Positions 25,678 through 35,400 of a stretch of 64,000 nucleotides of DNA are shown here, in pieces. The number at the start of each line of letters is the position of its first letter. The first letter of the stretch is position 1. The position numbers and the translations under genes are program-made. This DNA is from Streptomyces sp. NRRL S-350. Its GTDB lineage: Bacteria > Actinomycetota > Actinomycetes > Streptomycetales > Streptomycetaceae. The notes beneath the pieces were generated by a model. That model was not told where the DNA came from and did not search any database. It saw nothing but the letters and a program-made list of their open reading frames with translations. The stretch spans positions 55,899-119,898 of the forward strand of contig NZ_JOHO01000019.1 of NCBI RefSeq assembly GCF_000719705.1, written 5' to 3'.

Positions 25678-27528
25678 ATGTGCGGGATCACCGGATGGGT
25701 CGCCTTCGAACGGGACCTCACCGCCGAACGGGACATCCTCGACGCGATGACCGCCACCCAGCGCCGCCGCGGCCCCGACGCCGGCGGCGTCCTGCTCCAG
25801 CCGCACGCCGCCCTCGGCCACCGCCGGCTCGCGGTGATCGACGTCGAGGGCGGCGCCCAGCCGATGACGGTCGAGCGGGACGGCCGACTGCTGGCCGCGC
25901 TCACCTACAGCGGCGAGGTCTACAACCACCGCGAGCTGCGCGCCGAACTGCAGGCGGCCGGGCACCGCTTCCGCACCAGGAGCGACACCGAGGTCGTGCT
26001 GCGGGCCTACCTGGAGTGGGGCGAGGGCCTGGCCGAACGGCTCAACGGCATGTTCGCCTTCGCCGTCTGGGACGCCCGGCGCGAGGAGCTGCTGCTGGTC
26101 CGCGACCGGATGGGCGTCAAACCCCTGCACTACCACCCCACCCCCGACGGCGTGGTCTTCGGCTCCGAGGTCAAGGCCCTGCTCGCCCACCCCGCCGTCC
26201 GCCCCGCGGTCGACCTGGACGGGCTGCGCGAACTCCTCGGCTACACCCGCACCCCCGGACTGACCCCGTACCGGGGCATCCGCGAGGTGCGGCCCGGACA
26301 CGTCGTACGGGTGCGGCGCGAGGGCGTGTCGGTGCGCCGGTACTGGGCCCTGGAGGCGCGCGAGCACACGGACGGCCTGGCGGCCACCGTCGCCACCGTC
26401 CGGGCCCTGCTCGACGACATCGTGCACCGCCAGCTCGACGCGGACGTCCCGCTCTGCTCCCTGCTCTCCGGCGGCCTGGACTCCAGCGCCGTCACCGCCC
26501 TCGCCGCCCGGCTCCTGCGCACCGCCGGAGCCGGCCCGGTGCGCTCCTTCTCCGTCGGCTTCGCCGGCCAGGGCGAGGCCTTCCACGCCGACGCCGTCCG
26601 GCAGACCCCCGACGGCCCGTACGCCCGGCTGCTCGCCCGGCACGTCGGCGCCGACCACAGCGTGGTCGAACTGGACGGCGCCGAGCTCACCGACCCCTCC
26701 CAGCGCTCCGTCGTGCTGCGCGCCCGCGACCTGCCGAACGGCGTCGGCGACATGGACGTCTCGCTGCTGCTGCTCTTCCGGGGCGTGCGCCGCCACTCCA
26801 CCGTCGCCCTCTCCGGCGAGTCCGCGGACGAGCTCTTCGGCGGCTACCGCTGGTTCCACGACCCGGCGAGCATCGCCACCGAGGACTTCCCCTGGGCCGC
26901 CGCCCTCACCCGCATCGCCGGCGCGGGCTGCGGCCCGCGCGAACAGCTGCTCGACGCCGACCTGCTCCGCAAGCTCGACCTGGACGACTACCGCCGGAGC
27001 AGCTACCGGGAGGCGATCGCGGAAGTCCCGCACCTCCCGGGGGCCGACCCGCTCGAACGGCGGATGCGCGAGATCTCGTACCTCAACCTGACCCGCTTCG
27101 TCTGCATCCTGCTCGACCGCAAGGACCGGATGAGCATGGCCAACGGGCTGGAGGTGCGGGTGCCGTTCTGCGACCACCGGCTCGTCCAGTACGTCTTCAA
27201 CACTCCGTGGGCGATGAAGAGCTTCGACGGACGGGAGAAGAGCCTGCTGCGCGCCGCCGTCCGGGACGTCCTGCCCGCGGCGATCGCCGACCGACCGAAG
27301 AGCCCGTACCCGGTGACCACCGATCCGCACTACCCCGCGAAGCTGCGCTCCGGCCTCGCCCGGCTCGCCGCCGCGCGGACCTCCCCGGCGCTCGGCCTCC
27401 TCGACCGGCGGCGCCTCGCCGACGCGCTCGCCCCGGACACCGACCCGCAGACCGTCCGGCTGGGTGTCGACCTCGCGCTCGACCTGGACGCCTGGCTGAC
27501 GGAGTACCAGGTCACGCTGGAGCTCTGA
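25678..27528 (+). CDS. asnB: Asparagine synthase (glutamine-hydrolysing)
   Basis: A 616-residue two-domain enzyme. MCGITGWVAF gives the Cys2 nucleophile of the glutaminase domain (about 1-190, with RRGPDAGG and YSGEVYNHREL); the synthetase domain carries the PP-loop LLSGGLDSSAVTALAA and SGESADELFGGY. It adenylates aspartate and transfers ammonia from glutamine. ATG at 25678 follows GGAGG and puts Cys at position 2; an in-frame GTG at 25672 would not. Some streptomycete AsnB paralogues amidate wall or antibiotic precursors instead, so free aspartate as substrate is probable, not proven. Confidence 0.93.
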   Translation: MCGITGWVAFERDLTAERDILDAMTATQRRRGPDAGGVLLQPHAALGHRRLAVIDVEGGAQPMTVERDGRLLAALTYSGEVYNHRELRAELQAAGHRFRTRSDTEVVLRAYLEWGEGLAERLNGMFAFAVWDARREELLLVRDRMGVKPLHYHPTPDGVVFGSEVKALLAHPAVRPAVDLDGLRELLGYTRTPGLTPYRGIREVRPGHVVRVRREGVSVRRYWALEAREHTDGLAATVATVRALLDDIVHRQLDADVPLCSLLSGGLDSSAVTALAARLLRTAGAGPVRSFSVGFAGQGEAFHADAVRQTPDGPYARLLARHVGADHSVVELDGAELTDPSQRSVVLRARDLPNGVGDMDVSLLLLFRGVRRHSTVALSGESADELFGGYRWFHDPASIATEDFPWAAALTRIAGAGCGPREQLLDADLLRKLDLDDYRRSSYREAIAEVPHLPGADPLERRMREISYLNLTRFVCILLDRKDRMSMANGLEVRVPFCDHRLVQYVFNTPWAMKSFDGREKSLLRAAVRDVLPAAIADRPKSPYPVTTDPHYPAKLRSGLARLAAARTSPALGLLDRRRLADALAPDTDPQTVRLGVDLALDLDAWLTEYQVTLEL

Positions 27529-27541
27529 CCCCGGCACCGGC

Positions 27542-27577
27542 CGGCGCGGCGGTCCGGGCGCGCGGGCCGCCGCGCCG
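27542..27577 (+). terminator. Putative terminator after asnB
   Basis: CGGCGCGGCGG (27542-27552) pairs with CCGCCGCGCCG (27567-27577) over a 14-base loop shortly after the asnB stop. Confidence 0.6.
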
Positions 27578-27736
27578 CCGGGTGATCATCGGGAACCATC
27601 CCGCCGCGCCCGGGCGTCGCAGTGTGCGGTAGCGTCGCCGACACCTCCCGAATGGCGGGCGAAATCACGGTTTCCCGCCCCCGTGCCGTCAGGATGGGAG
27701 CGAACCGTTCACCTCGATCCGCCGGGGGATCCCGCC

Positions 27737-28843
27737 ATGCAGCCGCGAGTCTTCGCGATTCTCACCGCCGTGCTCCTGGGCGTCCTGGGCCTCGGGTCGG
27801 TGGCCGTCACCGACTGGTCGCCCGCGGCGGCCACCGCGACCCCGGCCCCCGCCGGGGCCCAGCCGGCGGCAGCCGGCACCGGGGGCCCCGCGAGCGCCGC
27901 CCCGACGGGCGATCCGGCGGTGTGGACCCGCTCGACCCTGCGCAACAAGATGATGGCCGAGATGGAGGCCACCGATCCAGGCGTCGCCCTCGCCGACCTC
28001 GACAAGATCACCAAGGAGAAGCCGTACACCGTGCGCTTCTGCCACCCGATCGCGCACGAGCTCGGGCACGCGGCGGTCAAGCGCTTCAACGCGGACTTCC
28101 AGAAGGTCATCTCGTTCCCGCACGAGACCTGCGCGGCCGGCTACCTGCACGGCGCCGTCGAGGAGATGCTCAACGCCTCCACCCAGCCCGAGGTCGACCT
28201 GCTCAAGCTCTGCGCGCCCAAGAACAGCGGCCCCTGCATCCACGGCGTCGGCCACGGCACGATGTTCGTCGCCAAGCAGGACGTCACCAAGGCCCGCGAC
28301 CTGTGCAACAAGTTCACCACGGACCAGAACCGGATCCGCTGCTCCGAGGGCCTGTTCATGCAGCTCTTCGGCCCCGACGAGGAGGACGAGCAGGCCAAGG
28401 CCAACCTGCCCGCCGACAAGCTCGCCCAGGACCCGCTCTACCCCTGCAAGGACCAGCCCTCGCTGTTCCAGTCCGCCTGCTTCTTCTACGCCCCGACCTT
28501 CTACCTCTCCTCGCACGACTACCCGAACCACCCCGAGGTCTACGCCGACGCCCTGAAGTGGTGCCTCAACGGCAAGGCGAGCGGCGGGGCGGTGGACTGC
28601 AGCCGGGGCGTCGGCTCGCGGACCATGAAGTACAACCTCGACCGCGAGGACTGGGCCGCCCAGCAGTGCGCCACCGCCGCGGACGGCTGGCAGCGCAAGG
28701 CCTGCGCCGAGGGTCTGGTCAGCTACTACACGGTCAACTACACCGACGGCGGCGCGGCCGGACGGCTCTGCGCCAAGATCACCAACAAGGAGATGCAGAG
28801 TTACTGCCGCTCGGCGGGCGGCCTGTCCGGCTCCCTGGACTGA
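27737..28843 (+). CDS. Unrecognised secreted Cys/His-rich protein
   Basis: A 368-residue exported protein with a signal or anchor segment (VFAILTAVLLGVLGLGSVAV) and an Ala/Pro-rich linker to about residue 60. The mature domain has regularly spaced elements starting with Cys: FCHPIAHELGHAA, TCAAGYLHGAVEEML, PCIHGVGHGTMF, RCSEGLFMQLFG, DCSRGVGSRTMKY and ACAEGLVSYYT. HELGH looks like half of a metalloprotease site, but the repeated Cys-x-x-Gly and His-Gly pattern suggests a repeat protein, perhaps disulphide-bonded or cofactor-binding. I do not recognise the family. ATG at 27737 is chosen for the signal peptide. Confidence 0.75.
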   Translation: MQPRVFAILTAVLLGVLGLGSVAVTDWSPAAATATPAPAGAQPAAAGTGGPASAAPTGDPAVWTRSTLRNKMMAEMEATDPGVALADLDKITKEKPYTVRFCHPIAHELGHAAVKRFNADFQKVISFPHETCAAGYLHGAVEEMLNASTQPEVDLLKLCAPKNSGPCIHGVGHGTMFVAKQDVTKARDLCNKFTTDQNRIRCSEGLFMQLFGPDEEDEQAKANLPADKLAQDPLYPCKDQPSLFQSACFFYAPTFYLSSHDYPNHPEVYADALKWCLNGKASGGAVDCSRGVGSRTMKYNLDREDWAAQQCATAADGWQRKACAEGLVSYYTVNYTDGGAAGRLCAKITNKEMQSYCRSAGGLSGSLD

Positions 28844-28860
28844 TCACGTCCGATCCCACC

Positions 28861-28896
28861 GGAAGAGGCCCGCGCCGCACGGCGCGGGCCTCTTCC
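28861..28896 (+). terminator. Strong terminator after the Cys/His-rich gene
   Basis: GGAAGAGGCCCGCGCC (28861-28876) and its exact complement (28881-28896) enclose a 4-base loop, 18 bp after the stop codon. Confidence 0.85.
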
Positions 28897-28967
28897 GTAG
28901 GATCACCGGACCACCGGGTGCGCCGAGGACGCCGCGCCTTCCCCGGCCCCCCTGGAGCACGCCCGCC

Positions 28968-30467
28968 ATGACCACCGAGGACACCGGCGCCGAAACCCCT
29001 CGCACCGAGGACTTCCCCGCCGAACACCCCCTCGCCGAGGACTTCTCCGCCGAGGACTTCCGGGCCGCCGCCCACGCCGCCGCCGAGCTGGTCTCCGACT
29101 ACCTCGCCGAACTCCCCGGCCGCCCGGTCTGGCAGCCGATGGACGACGACGCCCGCCGGGCCCTGCTCGACGCCCCGCTGCCCGCCGGCGGCCGCCCGCT
29201 CGCCGAGCTGCTGGCCGCCATCGGGCAGGACGTCCTCCCCCACCCCATGGGCAACGGCAACCCGCGCTTCTTCGGCTGGGTCAACTCGGCCCCCGCCCCC
29301 GCCGGAGTGCTCGCCACCCTCGCCGCCGCCGCGATGAACCCCAGCTCGGCCGGCGGCGACCACGCCGACGTCCACCTGGAGCGCGCCGTCGTCCGCTGGA
29401 TCGCCGAACTCGTCGGCTTCCCGCACCCGGCCGGCGGCGGACTGCTCACCTCCGGCACCTCGATGGCGACCATCGTCTGCCTCGCCGCCGCCCGCGACCG
29501 CGCCGCCCGCCGAGCCGGCCGGGACATCCGCGAGGACGGCCTGGCGGGGCTGCCCCCGCTGGTCGGCTACGTCACCGGCGAGACCCACTCCTGCGTCCGC
29601 AAGGCCGCCGAACTCCTCGGCCTCGGCAGCAGGCACCTGCGCACCGTCGCCACCGGCCCCGACGGCCGCCTGGACACCGCCGACCTGCGCGCCGCCGTCG
29701 AACGCGACCGCGCGGCCGGCCTGCTGCCCTTCCTCGTCGTCGCCTCCGCCGGCACCGTCGGCACCGGCGCCGTCGACGAGTTCGGCCCGATCGCCGACCT
29801 GTGCGAGGAGCAGGACCTCTGGCTGCACGTGGACGGCGCGTACGGCGCCTTCGGCCGGCTCGACCCGGCCATCGCCCACCGCTACGCCGGCCTGGAGCGC
29901 GCCGACTCGCTCGCCCTCGACCCGCACAAGTGGCTCGGCGTCCCGGTCGACTGCGGCTGCGCCCTGGTCCGCGACACCGACGAGCTGCGCGCCACCTTCA
30001 GCCTCGTCCCGTCCTACCTGCGCGACGAGGCGGCGGGCGCGCTCGGCTGGTTCTCCGAGTACGGCACCGAGCAGACCCGCCCGTTCCGGGCCCTCAAGGT
30101 CTGGGCCACCATCGCCCACCGGGGCCGCACCGGCCTCGCCCGGGACATCGCCCGGTGCACCGACCTGGCCCGCCGCCTCGGCGAACTCGTCCGGGCCGAC
30201 GATGAGTTGGAGCTGCTGGCCGAGGTCCAGACCTCGATCGTCGCGTTCCGACACCGCGCCTCCGGACTGGACCCGGCCGCCCGCGACGCCCTCAACCGCG
30301 ACCTGCCCGCCGCCGTCCAGCGACGCGGCCGCGTCTTCGTCACCGGCGCCCGCCTCGGCGAGCACGAGATGCTCCGCGCCTGCCTCCTCAACGCCGCGAC
30401 GACGGAGGACGACCTGCGCCTCCTCCTCGCCGAAGTCAAGGACGCGGCCCGCGACCTGCTTGCGTAA
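28968..30467 (+). CDS. PLP-dependent group II amino-acid decarboxylase (aromatic-L-amino-acid type)
   Basis: A 499-residue decarboxylase of the DDC/TDC family. LHVDGAYGAFGRL holds the Asp that contacts the PLP ring nitrogen and SLALDPHKWLGVP the Schiff-base lysine; MNPSSAGGDHADVHLERAVV and SGTSMATIVCLAAARDRA are family blocks. It removes CO2 from an aromatic or related amino acid to give an amine; the exact substrate cannot be told. The first 40 residues are an acidic degenerate repeat (TEDFPAEHPLAEDFSAEDF) before the domain starts. ATG at 28968 follows GGAG at 10 bp. Confidence 0.92.
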   Translation: MTTEDTGAETPRTEDFPAEHPLAEDFSAEDFRAAAHAAAELVSDYLAELPGRPVWQPMDDDARRALLDAPLPAGGRPLAELLAAIGQDVLPHPMGNGNPRFFGWVNSAPAPAGVLATLAAAAMNPSSAGGDHADVHLERAVVRWIAELVGFPHPAGGGLLTSGTSMATIVCLAAARDRAARRAGRDIREDGLAGLPPLVGYVTGETHSCVRKAAELLGLGSRHLRTVATGPDGRLDTADLRAAVERDRAAGLLPFLVVASAGTVGTGAVDEFGPIADLCEEQDLWLHVDGAYGAFGRLDPAIAHRYAGLERADSLALDPHKWLGVPVDCGCALVRDTDELRATFSLVPSYLRDEAAGALGWFSEYGTEQTRPFRALKVWATIAHRGRTGLARDIARCTDLARRLGELVRADDELELLAEVQTSIVAFRHRASGLDPAARDALNRDLPAAVQRRGRVFVTGARLGEHEMLRACLLNAATTEDDLRLLLAEVKDAARDLLA

Positions 30468-30492
30468 CAGCCCCGCGACAGCCCCGAGCGGA

Positions 30493-30512
30493 CCGTAACC
30501 ACCTGGTCACGG
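30493..30512. promoter_or_regulatory. Near-perfect palindrome upstream of a small membrane protein gene
   Basis: CCGTAACCA-CC-TGGTCACGG, 9-bp arms with a single mismatch, 43 bp before the ATG at 30555. An operator is more likely than a terminator because the stem is short and near the next start. Confidence 0.35.
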
Positions 30513-30554
30513 CGGCTACGCGGTCGGGAAACACCGGTCGGGCACGGTGGTGGC

Positions 30555-30992
30555 ATGGAGCACTCGAAGCCTTCCCTCCACCGTGTCCCCGGCGCCCGAC
30601 GCACCCACCGCTGGCGCCGGGACACCGTCGAACTCGCCGCCGTCTTCCTGTCCGTCACGGCGGCCGACCTCATCGCCAAGGTCGTCGTCCACGGGCCCGA
30701 CGGCCCGGTCGTGGTGGGAGCCTCCGCGCTCGCGCTGCTCGCCACCGCCCTGCTCCACTCCTGGTGGTCCCCGCACGCACCGCCCCCGGCCACGCTCTGG
30801 CGGGTCCGCGCCACGGTCCTCGCGCACACCCACACGACCCTCGCCGACCACCGGATCACCCTGCTCTCCGTCCACCCCACGACCGACGAGCTCTTCCTGC
30901 ACACCCCCCGGTCGCTCACCACGGCCGACCTCGCCACCCTCCTCACCACCACGGGCCACACCGTCGAGGACCTGCCGACCCGGATCGCCTGA
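30555..30992 (+). CDS. Small hypothetical membrane protein
   Basis: A 145-residue protein, not recognised. A basic N-terminus (RTHRWRRD) leads into two hydrophobic segments (TVELAAVFLSVTAADLIA and VVVGASALALLATALLH), followed by a cytoplasmic-type tail with a beta-alpha pattern (ITLLSVHPTTDELFLHTP and SLTTADLATLLTTTGHTVEDL). Codon use is normal for the genome. It follows the decarboxylase by 87 bp on the same strand. No function can be assigned. Confidence 0.6.
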   Translation: MEHSKPSLHRVPGARRTHRWRRDTVELAAVFLSVTAADLIAKVVVHGPDGPVVVGASALALLATALLHSWWSPHAPPPATLWRVRATVLAHTHTTLADHRITLLSVHPTTDELFLHTPRSLTTADLATLLTTTGHTVEDLPTRIA

Positions 30993-31031
30993 TCCACACC
31001 TCGGCCACCACAGCGGCGATGTGACGGTACG

Positions 31032-31328
31032 TCAGGGCGTGCCGGGGTCGTTCGGGTGCGGTTCGAGCGGGGTCACCACTGCGGCCATCCACGGCCACAT
31101 CGGCAGGCTGCCGAGCACCGCCTCCCGCAGCTCCGCCTCGTCGGCCGCCCGCCAGACGCCGATGCTGCGCCGCTCGCCGACCGGGCGCCACAACCGGGCC
31201 AGATGGCCGGTCGCAGCCAGTTCCCCGGCCCGGACGGCCTCGGCGGCGCGCCGCCGCTCGACCTCCTCCGCGGGGGTGCCCTCGGGAATGGCGGTGGTGA
31301 TCTCGACCAGGAACTCGATCACGGTCAT
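31032..31328 (-). CDS. Muconolactone delta-isomerase-like protein
   Basis: A 98-residue protein of the ferredoxin-like dimeric barrel type. MTVIEFLVEITTAIPEGTP, the Glu/Arg-rich helix, LARLWRPVG and SLPMWPWMAAVVTPLEPHP match the muconolactone isomerase family. No other beta-ketoadipate genes are near, so the catabolic reaction itself is doubtful; many streptomycete members are of unknown role. ATG at 31328 is preceded by AAGGGAGC. Divergent from an NTF2-like gene. Confidence 0.8.
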   Translation of the reverse strand: MTVIEFLVEITTAIPEGTPAEEVERRRAAEAVRAGELAATGHLARLWRPVGERRSIGVWRAADEAELREAVLGSLPMWPWMAAVVTPLEPHPNDPGTP

Positions 31329-31404
31329 GCTCCCTTCTCGCCCCCTCGCCGCTTGCCCCGCCTCTCGCCCCCTCATGGTCGGCCCGCCGCCCGCCCGCCG
31401 CCAC

Positions 31405-31430
31405 GACCGGCCCACACCCGTGGGCCGGTC
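31405..31430. promoter_or_regulatory. 11-bp perfect inverted repeat in a divergent promoter region
   Basis: GACCGGCCCAC (31405-31415) and GTGGGCCGGTC (31420-31430) flank a 4-base spacer. Because the genes on both sides start, rather than end, here, an operator shared by the isomerase-like and NTF2-like genes is more likely than a terminator. Confidence 0.4.
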
Positions 31431-31567
31431 GGGCGAAATCGAGGGCGATCTCCCGCGGGCGTCCGCCGACCGGGGGCGCGCCGCCCCCCGAGGGCGGGCT
31501 CCTCCCCGTGGACGGCCGGACGAGCGCCGCCCACCGATCCCCGCGCCCCACCCCCGGGAGTACCGCC

Positions 31568-31960
31568 ATGCACCGCAGCACCGCGGCCGACGAGACGATC
31601 CTGCGCGGCGTCCTCGACGGCTGGAAGGCCGCCGTCGACCAGCACCGGCCCGACCGGGCCGCCGCCCACTTCACCGAGGACGCGATCTTCCAGGGCCTGC
31701 ACCCCTACAGCGTCGGACGGGCCGGTGTCGCCGCCTACTACGACGCCCAGCCCCTCGGCATGACCGCCGACTACCGCGTCCTGGAGACCAGACGACCCGC
31801 CGAACACCTCGTCCTGGGCTACCTGAGCGTGGACTTCGCCTTCACCGACCGGCCCACCCTCACCGTGCACCTCGGTGTCCTGCTCCAGCGGACGGGCCAG
31901 GGATGGGCGATCGCCCACTACCAGGTCTCCCGGCTGGACCAGCTCCCGTCGACGCCCTGA
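31568..31960 (+). CDS. SnoaL/NTF2-like protein (SgcJ/EcaC-type)
   Basis: A 130-residue cone-shaped alpha+beta-fold protein. LRGVLDGWKAAVDQHRPDRA, AAHFTEDAIFQGLHPYSVGR and the beta-strands ending GWAIAHYQVSRL are typical of the NTF2-like superfamily, which includes cyclases, isomerases and binding proteins. ATG at 31568 follows GGGAG. It faces the isomerase-like gene across a shared regulatory region, suggesting a common regulon. Reaction unknown. Confidence 0.78.
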   Translation: MHRSTAADETILRGVLDGWKAAVDQHRPDRAAAHFTEDAIFQGLHPYSVGRAGVAAYYDAQPLGMTADYRVLETRRPAEHLVLGYLSVDFAFTDRPTLTVHLGVLLQRTGQGWAIAHYQVSRLDQLPSTP

Positions 31961-32019
31961 GGCCTGCCGCGGCGCCCCCCGCCCCGGCCGACGGTATCGG
32001 GCCTTCACCGCGACCCGGA

Positions 32020-32051
32020 CGGCGCAGCGAACCTGCCGGTCCGCTGCGCCG
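32020..32051. terminator. Putative terminator between convergent genes
   Basis: CGGCGCAGCG (32020-32029) pairs perfectly with CGCTGCGCCG (32042-32051) over a 12-base loop, between the NTF2-like gene and the small secreted protein gene. Confidence 0.55.
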
Positions 32052-32071
32052 CACTCCGACGCGAGCGCAGG

Positions 32072-32302
32072 TCAGCCCCGGTCGTCCGGCTGGATGACGC
32101 AGGCCGAGTTCGCGAGCATCGAGCCGAAGCCGCCGAGCAGGGTGCCGACCACGTTCCGGCAGGCGGCGGCCTCCTGCGGGGTCTTGGGGCCGTGGTTGTC
32201 GGCGGCCGCGGCGGGCTGGGCGAGGGCGAGCGGGGCGGAGAGGAGCAGCGCGCAACACGCGGCGGCCAGTGCGGACTTCCGGGCGAACGTCAGGACAGGC
32301 AT
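32072..32302 (-). CDS. Small secreted protein of unknown function
   Basis: A 76-residue precursor. MPVLTFARKSALAAACCALL and LLSAPLALAQPAAAA form a Sec signal peptide with a probable cut near AQPAAAA-D; the mature part of about 40 residues has two cysteines (AACRNVVG and ANSACVIQP) that may pair. It lies 106 bp downstream of the NRPS on the same strand, with an inverted repeat between them. Not recognised; chaplin features are absent. Confidence 0.65.
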   Translation of the reverse strand: MPVLTFARKSALAAACCALLLSAPLALAQPAAAADNHGPKTPQEAAACRNVVGTLLGGFGSMLANSACVIQPDDRG

Positions 32303-32372
32303 GGGGAACCCCTTCGGAGACGGTGGGACCGGCGGAAAAGCCGAGCCATCCCTATCCGAGGGGGTTCCCCCA

Positions 32373-32398
32373 CTCACGGATTCTGGGCCATCCGTGAG
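32373..32398 (-). terminator. Inverted repeat after the NRPS gene
   Basis: CTCACGGAT (32373-32381) and ATCCGTGAG (32390-32398) flank an 8-base loop, 11 bp beyond the NRPS stop. A modest terminator, or an attenuator before the small secreted gene. Confidence 0.5.
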
Positions 32399-32408
32399 CG
32401 TGTCCGGG

Positions 32409-35400
32409 TCAGCGGCCGGAGGTGGTCTCCTCGTCGGCGATCCGTTCCACGGCCCGGATCGCGGCGGCGAGTTCGGTCACGCCGTGCTCCTTCAGCACCC
32501 CGTAGTGGTCACCGGCCAGGTCGACCACGGTGGGCGGGGCGGCGGAGTAGCCGCTGCTGCCCTCGATGAAGGAGTAGTCGTCGCCGGCCGCCTTGAAGAC
32601 GGTCACCGGCGCGGACAGCCGCCGCTCGGCGAGTTCGCGGAAGCTGTACTCGAACTCGTAGGTCTCCCCGACGATCCCGGTGATCCGGCGGATCACCTCC
32701 TCGTCCAGGTCCGGCAGCAGCCGGTGTACGGAGGCGACGAAGGTGTCCTCGTCCGTCGTCTCGGCCAGGCAGCGCTCCAGCTCGGCCCCGCCGATCCGGC
32801 CGGTGAACACCCCGAACAGGATGGTCACGTAGGCGGGGTCGGCGTACGAGGCCTCGCGGCCCCACTGCCGGCCGTCGTCCCGGCGCACCTGCGGGTTGCC
32901 GGGGCAGATCAGCAGCAGGCGCTCCACCCGCCGGCCTGCCTGTTCCAGTTGCCAGGCCGCCTCGAAGGCGACGCGGGCGCCGAAGGAGAAGCCCCACAGC
33001 GTGTACGGGCCCTCGGGCTGCACCCGGCGCAGCTCGGCGACGTCGGCGGCGGCCATCTCCCGGATGGTCGGGTACGGCGTCTCGCCGTCGTTGATGCCGT
33101 GCGCCTGGATGCCGTAGAAAGCCCGCCCGTCGCTCGCCTCGCGGCCCAGCAGCCGCAGGTTCATCGGGTAGCCGCCCAGTCCGGGCCAGCAGAACACCGG
33201 TCGGCCGGAGTCGCCCGGGTGCAGCGGGACGAGCCGGGAGCCGGCCGCGTCGGCCCTGCCGTCGCCGCCCCCACCGGCGTCTCCACCCTCACCGCCGTCA
33301 CCGCTCCTGCCGCGCGCCCGCTCGATGCGGGCGGCCAGGTCGCCCAGCGTCGGGCACTCGAACAGCACCTGCAGCGGGAGCGTGACGGCGAACTCGCGGT
33401 TGATCCGGTGGACGAGGGCCACGGCGATCAGCGAGTTCCCGCCGACGGCGAAGAACTCGTCCGCGACGGACACGTCCTCGTAGTTCAGCGCCTGCCCCCA
33501 GGCCTCGGCCAGCCACCGCTCGTCCTCGGTGCGCGGGGCGACGTACGCGCTGCGGGCGTCGGCCGTGCGGACGGCGTCCGAGGCGGCCAGCGCCTTGAGG
33601 TCGACCTTGCCGTTCGCGGTGAGCGGCAGGGCGTCCACGACCAGCACCCGGTTGGGGAGCATGTAGTCGGGCAGCAGGTCAGCGAGTTCGTCCTTGATGA
33701 TCTCGGCCGGGCCCTTCATGTGGACGGCGTCCTCCTGCATGCCCTCGCTGCGGATCTGCTCCTCGCTCACCCTGCCGCCGAGGAAGAAGTACGACGGGCC
33801 GGTGGCGATGCCGTGGCCGGCGAGGATCTCGTCGATGCGGCGCGCGGCGGGCAGCGGGTGGCCGGTCCTGGAGCTGTAGCCGGAGGACATGAAGCCCAGG
33901 CCCCGGCCGTTGCGCTGCAGGTGGTGCAGCTTGGTGCCGAGCGCGATGTACTCCAGCCACTCGTGCGGCGCGCGGCTGACGGCGGTGATGCCGAACGCGG
34001 CCCGGGCGTGGACGGACTGGTTGATCGCGATCACGTGCCGCGACTCCACCACGGCGTCCGCGACGTGCGCCAGCGCGCCGTCGGCGTACCGGTAGAGGCC
34101 GCCGGGCAGGCCGTCCACCCGGCCGTCGTGGACCTGGACGTACAGCTCGGTGCACTCGGCGCGGGGGGCGCCGCCGTTGCGGACGACCGTGAAGCTGCCC
34201 AGGTAGTGGTCCTCCGCGGCGACGTCCAGCCGGTCCTTGACCGCCGGGTCGAGGCCGAGCGGGCGCACGTCCAGCCCGTACTCGGGCAGCACCTCCTCGA
34301 GGACGCCGAGCATGTGGCCGGTCTCGAACTCCAGCACCTCGCGGATGTTGTTCTTGTACACCGGCTCGATGGCGCCGTGCTTGCCGGAGAAGTGCAGCGT
34401 CAGGTACGCCTCCTCGCGGGTCTCGGCGGCCGCGATCCGGATCAGGCTGTGCTCGACGGGGTGGTAGTAGTACAGCCCGGCCGCGAGTCCGTCCAGGCCG
34501 CCGGTCTCCAGGTACAGCTGGGTGGCGTAGAGCGCGCCGGGCGAGGCGTACGCGTACTTGGGCAGCAGCCGCTCGTCGCTGTGGAACTGGCCGAACCACC
34601 GCAGGACGCGGCCGAGTTCGGGGAAGCTCAGCAGCGCCAGGTCCCGGCCGAAGGTGTCGGCGGGACGGGGGGCGAGCAGCGCGGCGAGGTCGTCGCGGGT
34701 GACGGGGCCGCCGTCGTAGAAGCGGTAGGTCTTGCGGGCGAAGGTCTCCCGGCGCTGGGTCCCGCTCTCGCGCCGGCCGGGCAGCTCGACCCGTTCGCGG
34801 CCGGCCAGCTGCCCGCGGTCGCGCACGCCGGGGTCGGACAACTGGGCCTTGACCTGCAGCTTGCCGACCTTGGACTGGTGGTGGCCGCCGTGGTTGCCCT
34901 GGTCCATCAGCGCGGCCTCGCGGGGGTCGAGCTCGACGCAGGCGACGAGGTCGTGGTGGCCGGTGCGCTCGTCCGCGGTGACGACCGCGGCCGAGCGGCG
35001 CACCCAGGTGTGCTCCTCGATCGCGCGGGCGATCTCGTCCGGCTCGACCCGGTAGCCGCGCAGCTTGACCTGGTTGTCGGCCCGGCCGACGAACTGGATG
35101 GTGCCGTCGGCGTTCCACCGCACGAGGTCGCCGGTGCGGTACAGCCGCTCGCCGGGGGTGAACGGGGACGGGACGAACCGTTCCTCGGTCAGCTCCGGGC
35201 GGTGCAGGTAGCCGCGGGCCAGCTGCACACCGCCGATGTACAGCTCACCCACGCCGTCGGCGCCGACCGGCGCCCGGTTCTCGTCCAGGATGTGGCACTG
35301 GGTGTCGTCCACGGGCCGGCCGATCGGCACCGTGCCGGCGCCGTCGCCCGGTTCGGCGGGGTCGACGACGTGCGCGGTGGCGTTGATCGTGCACTCGGTC

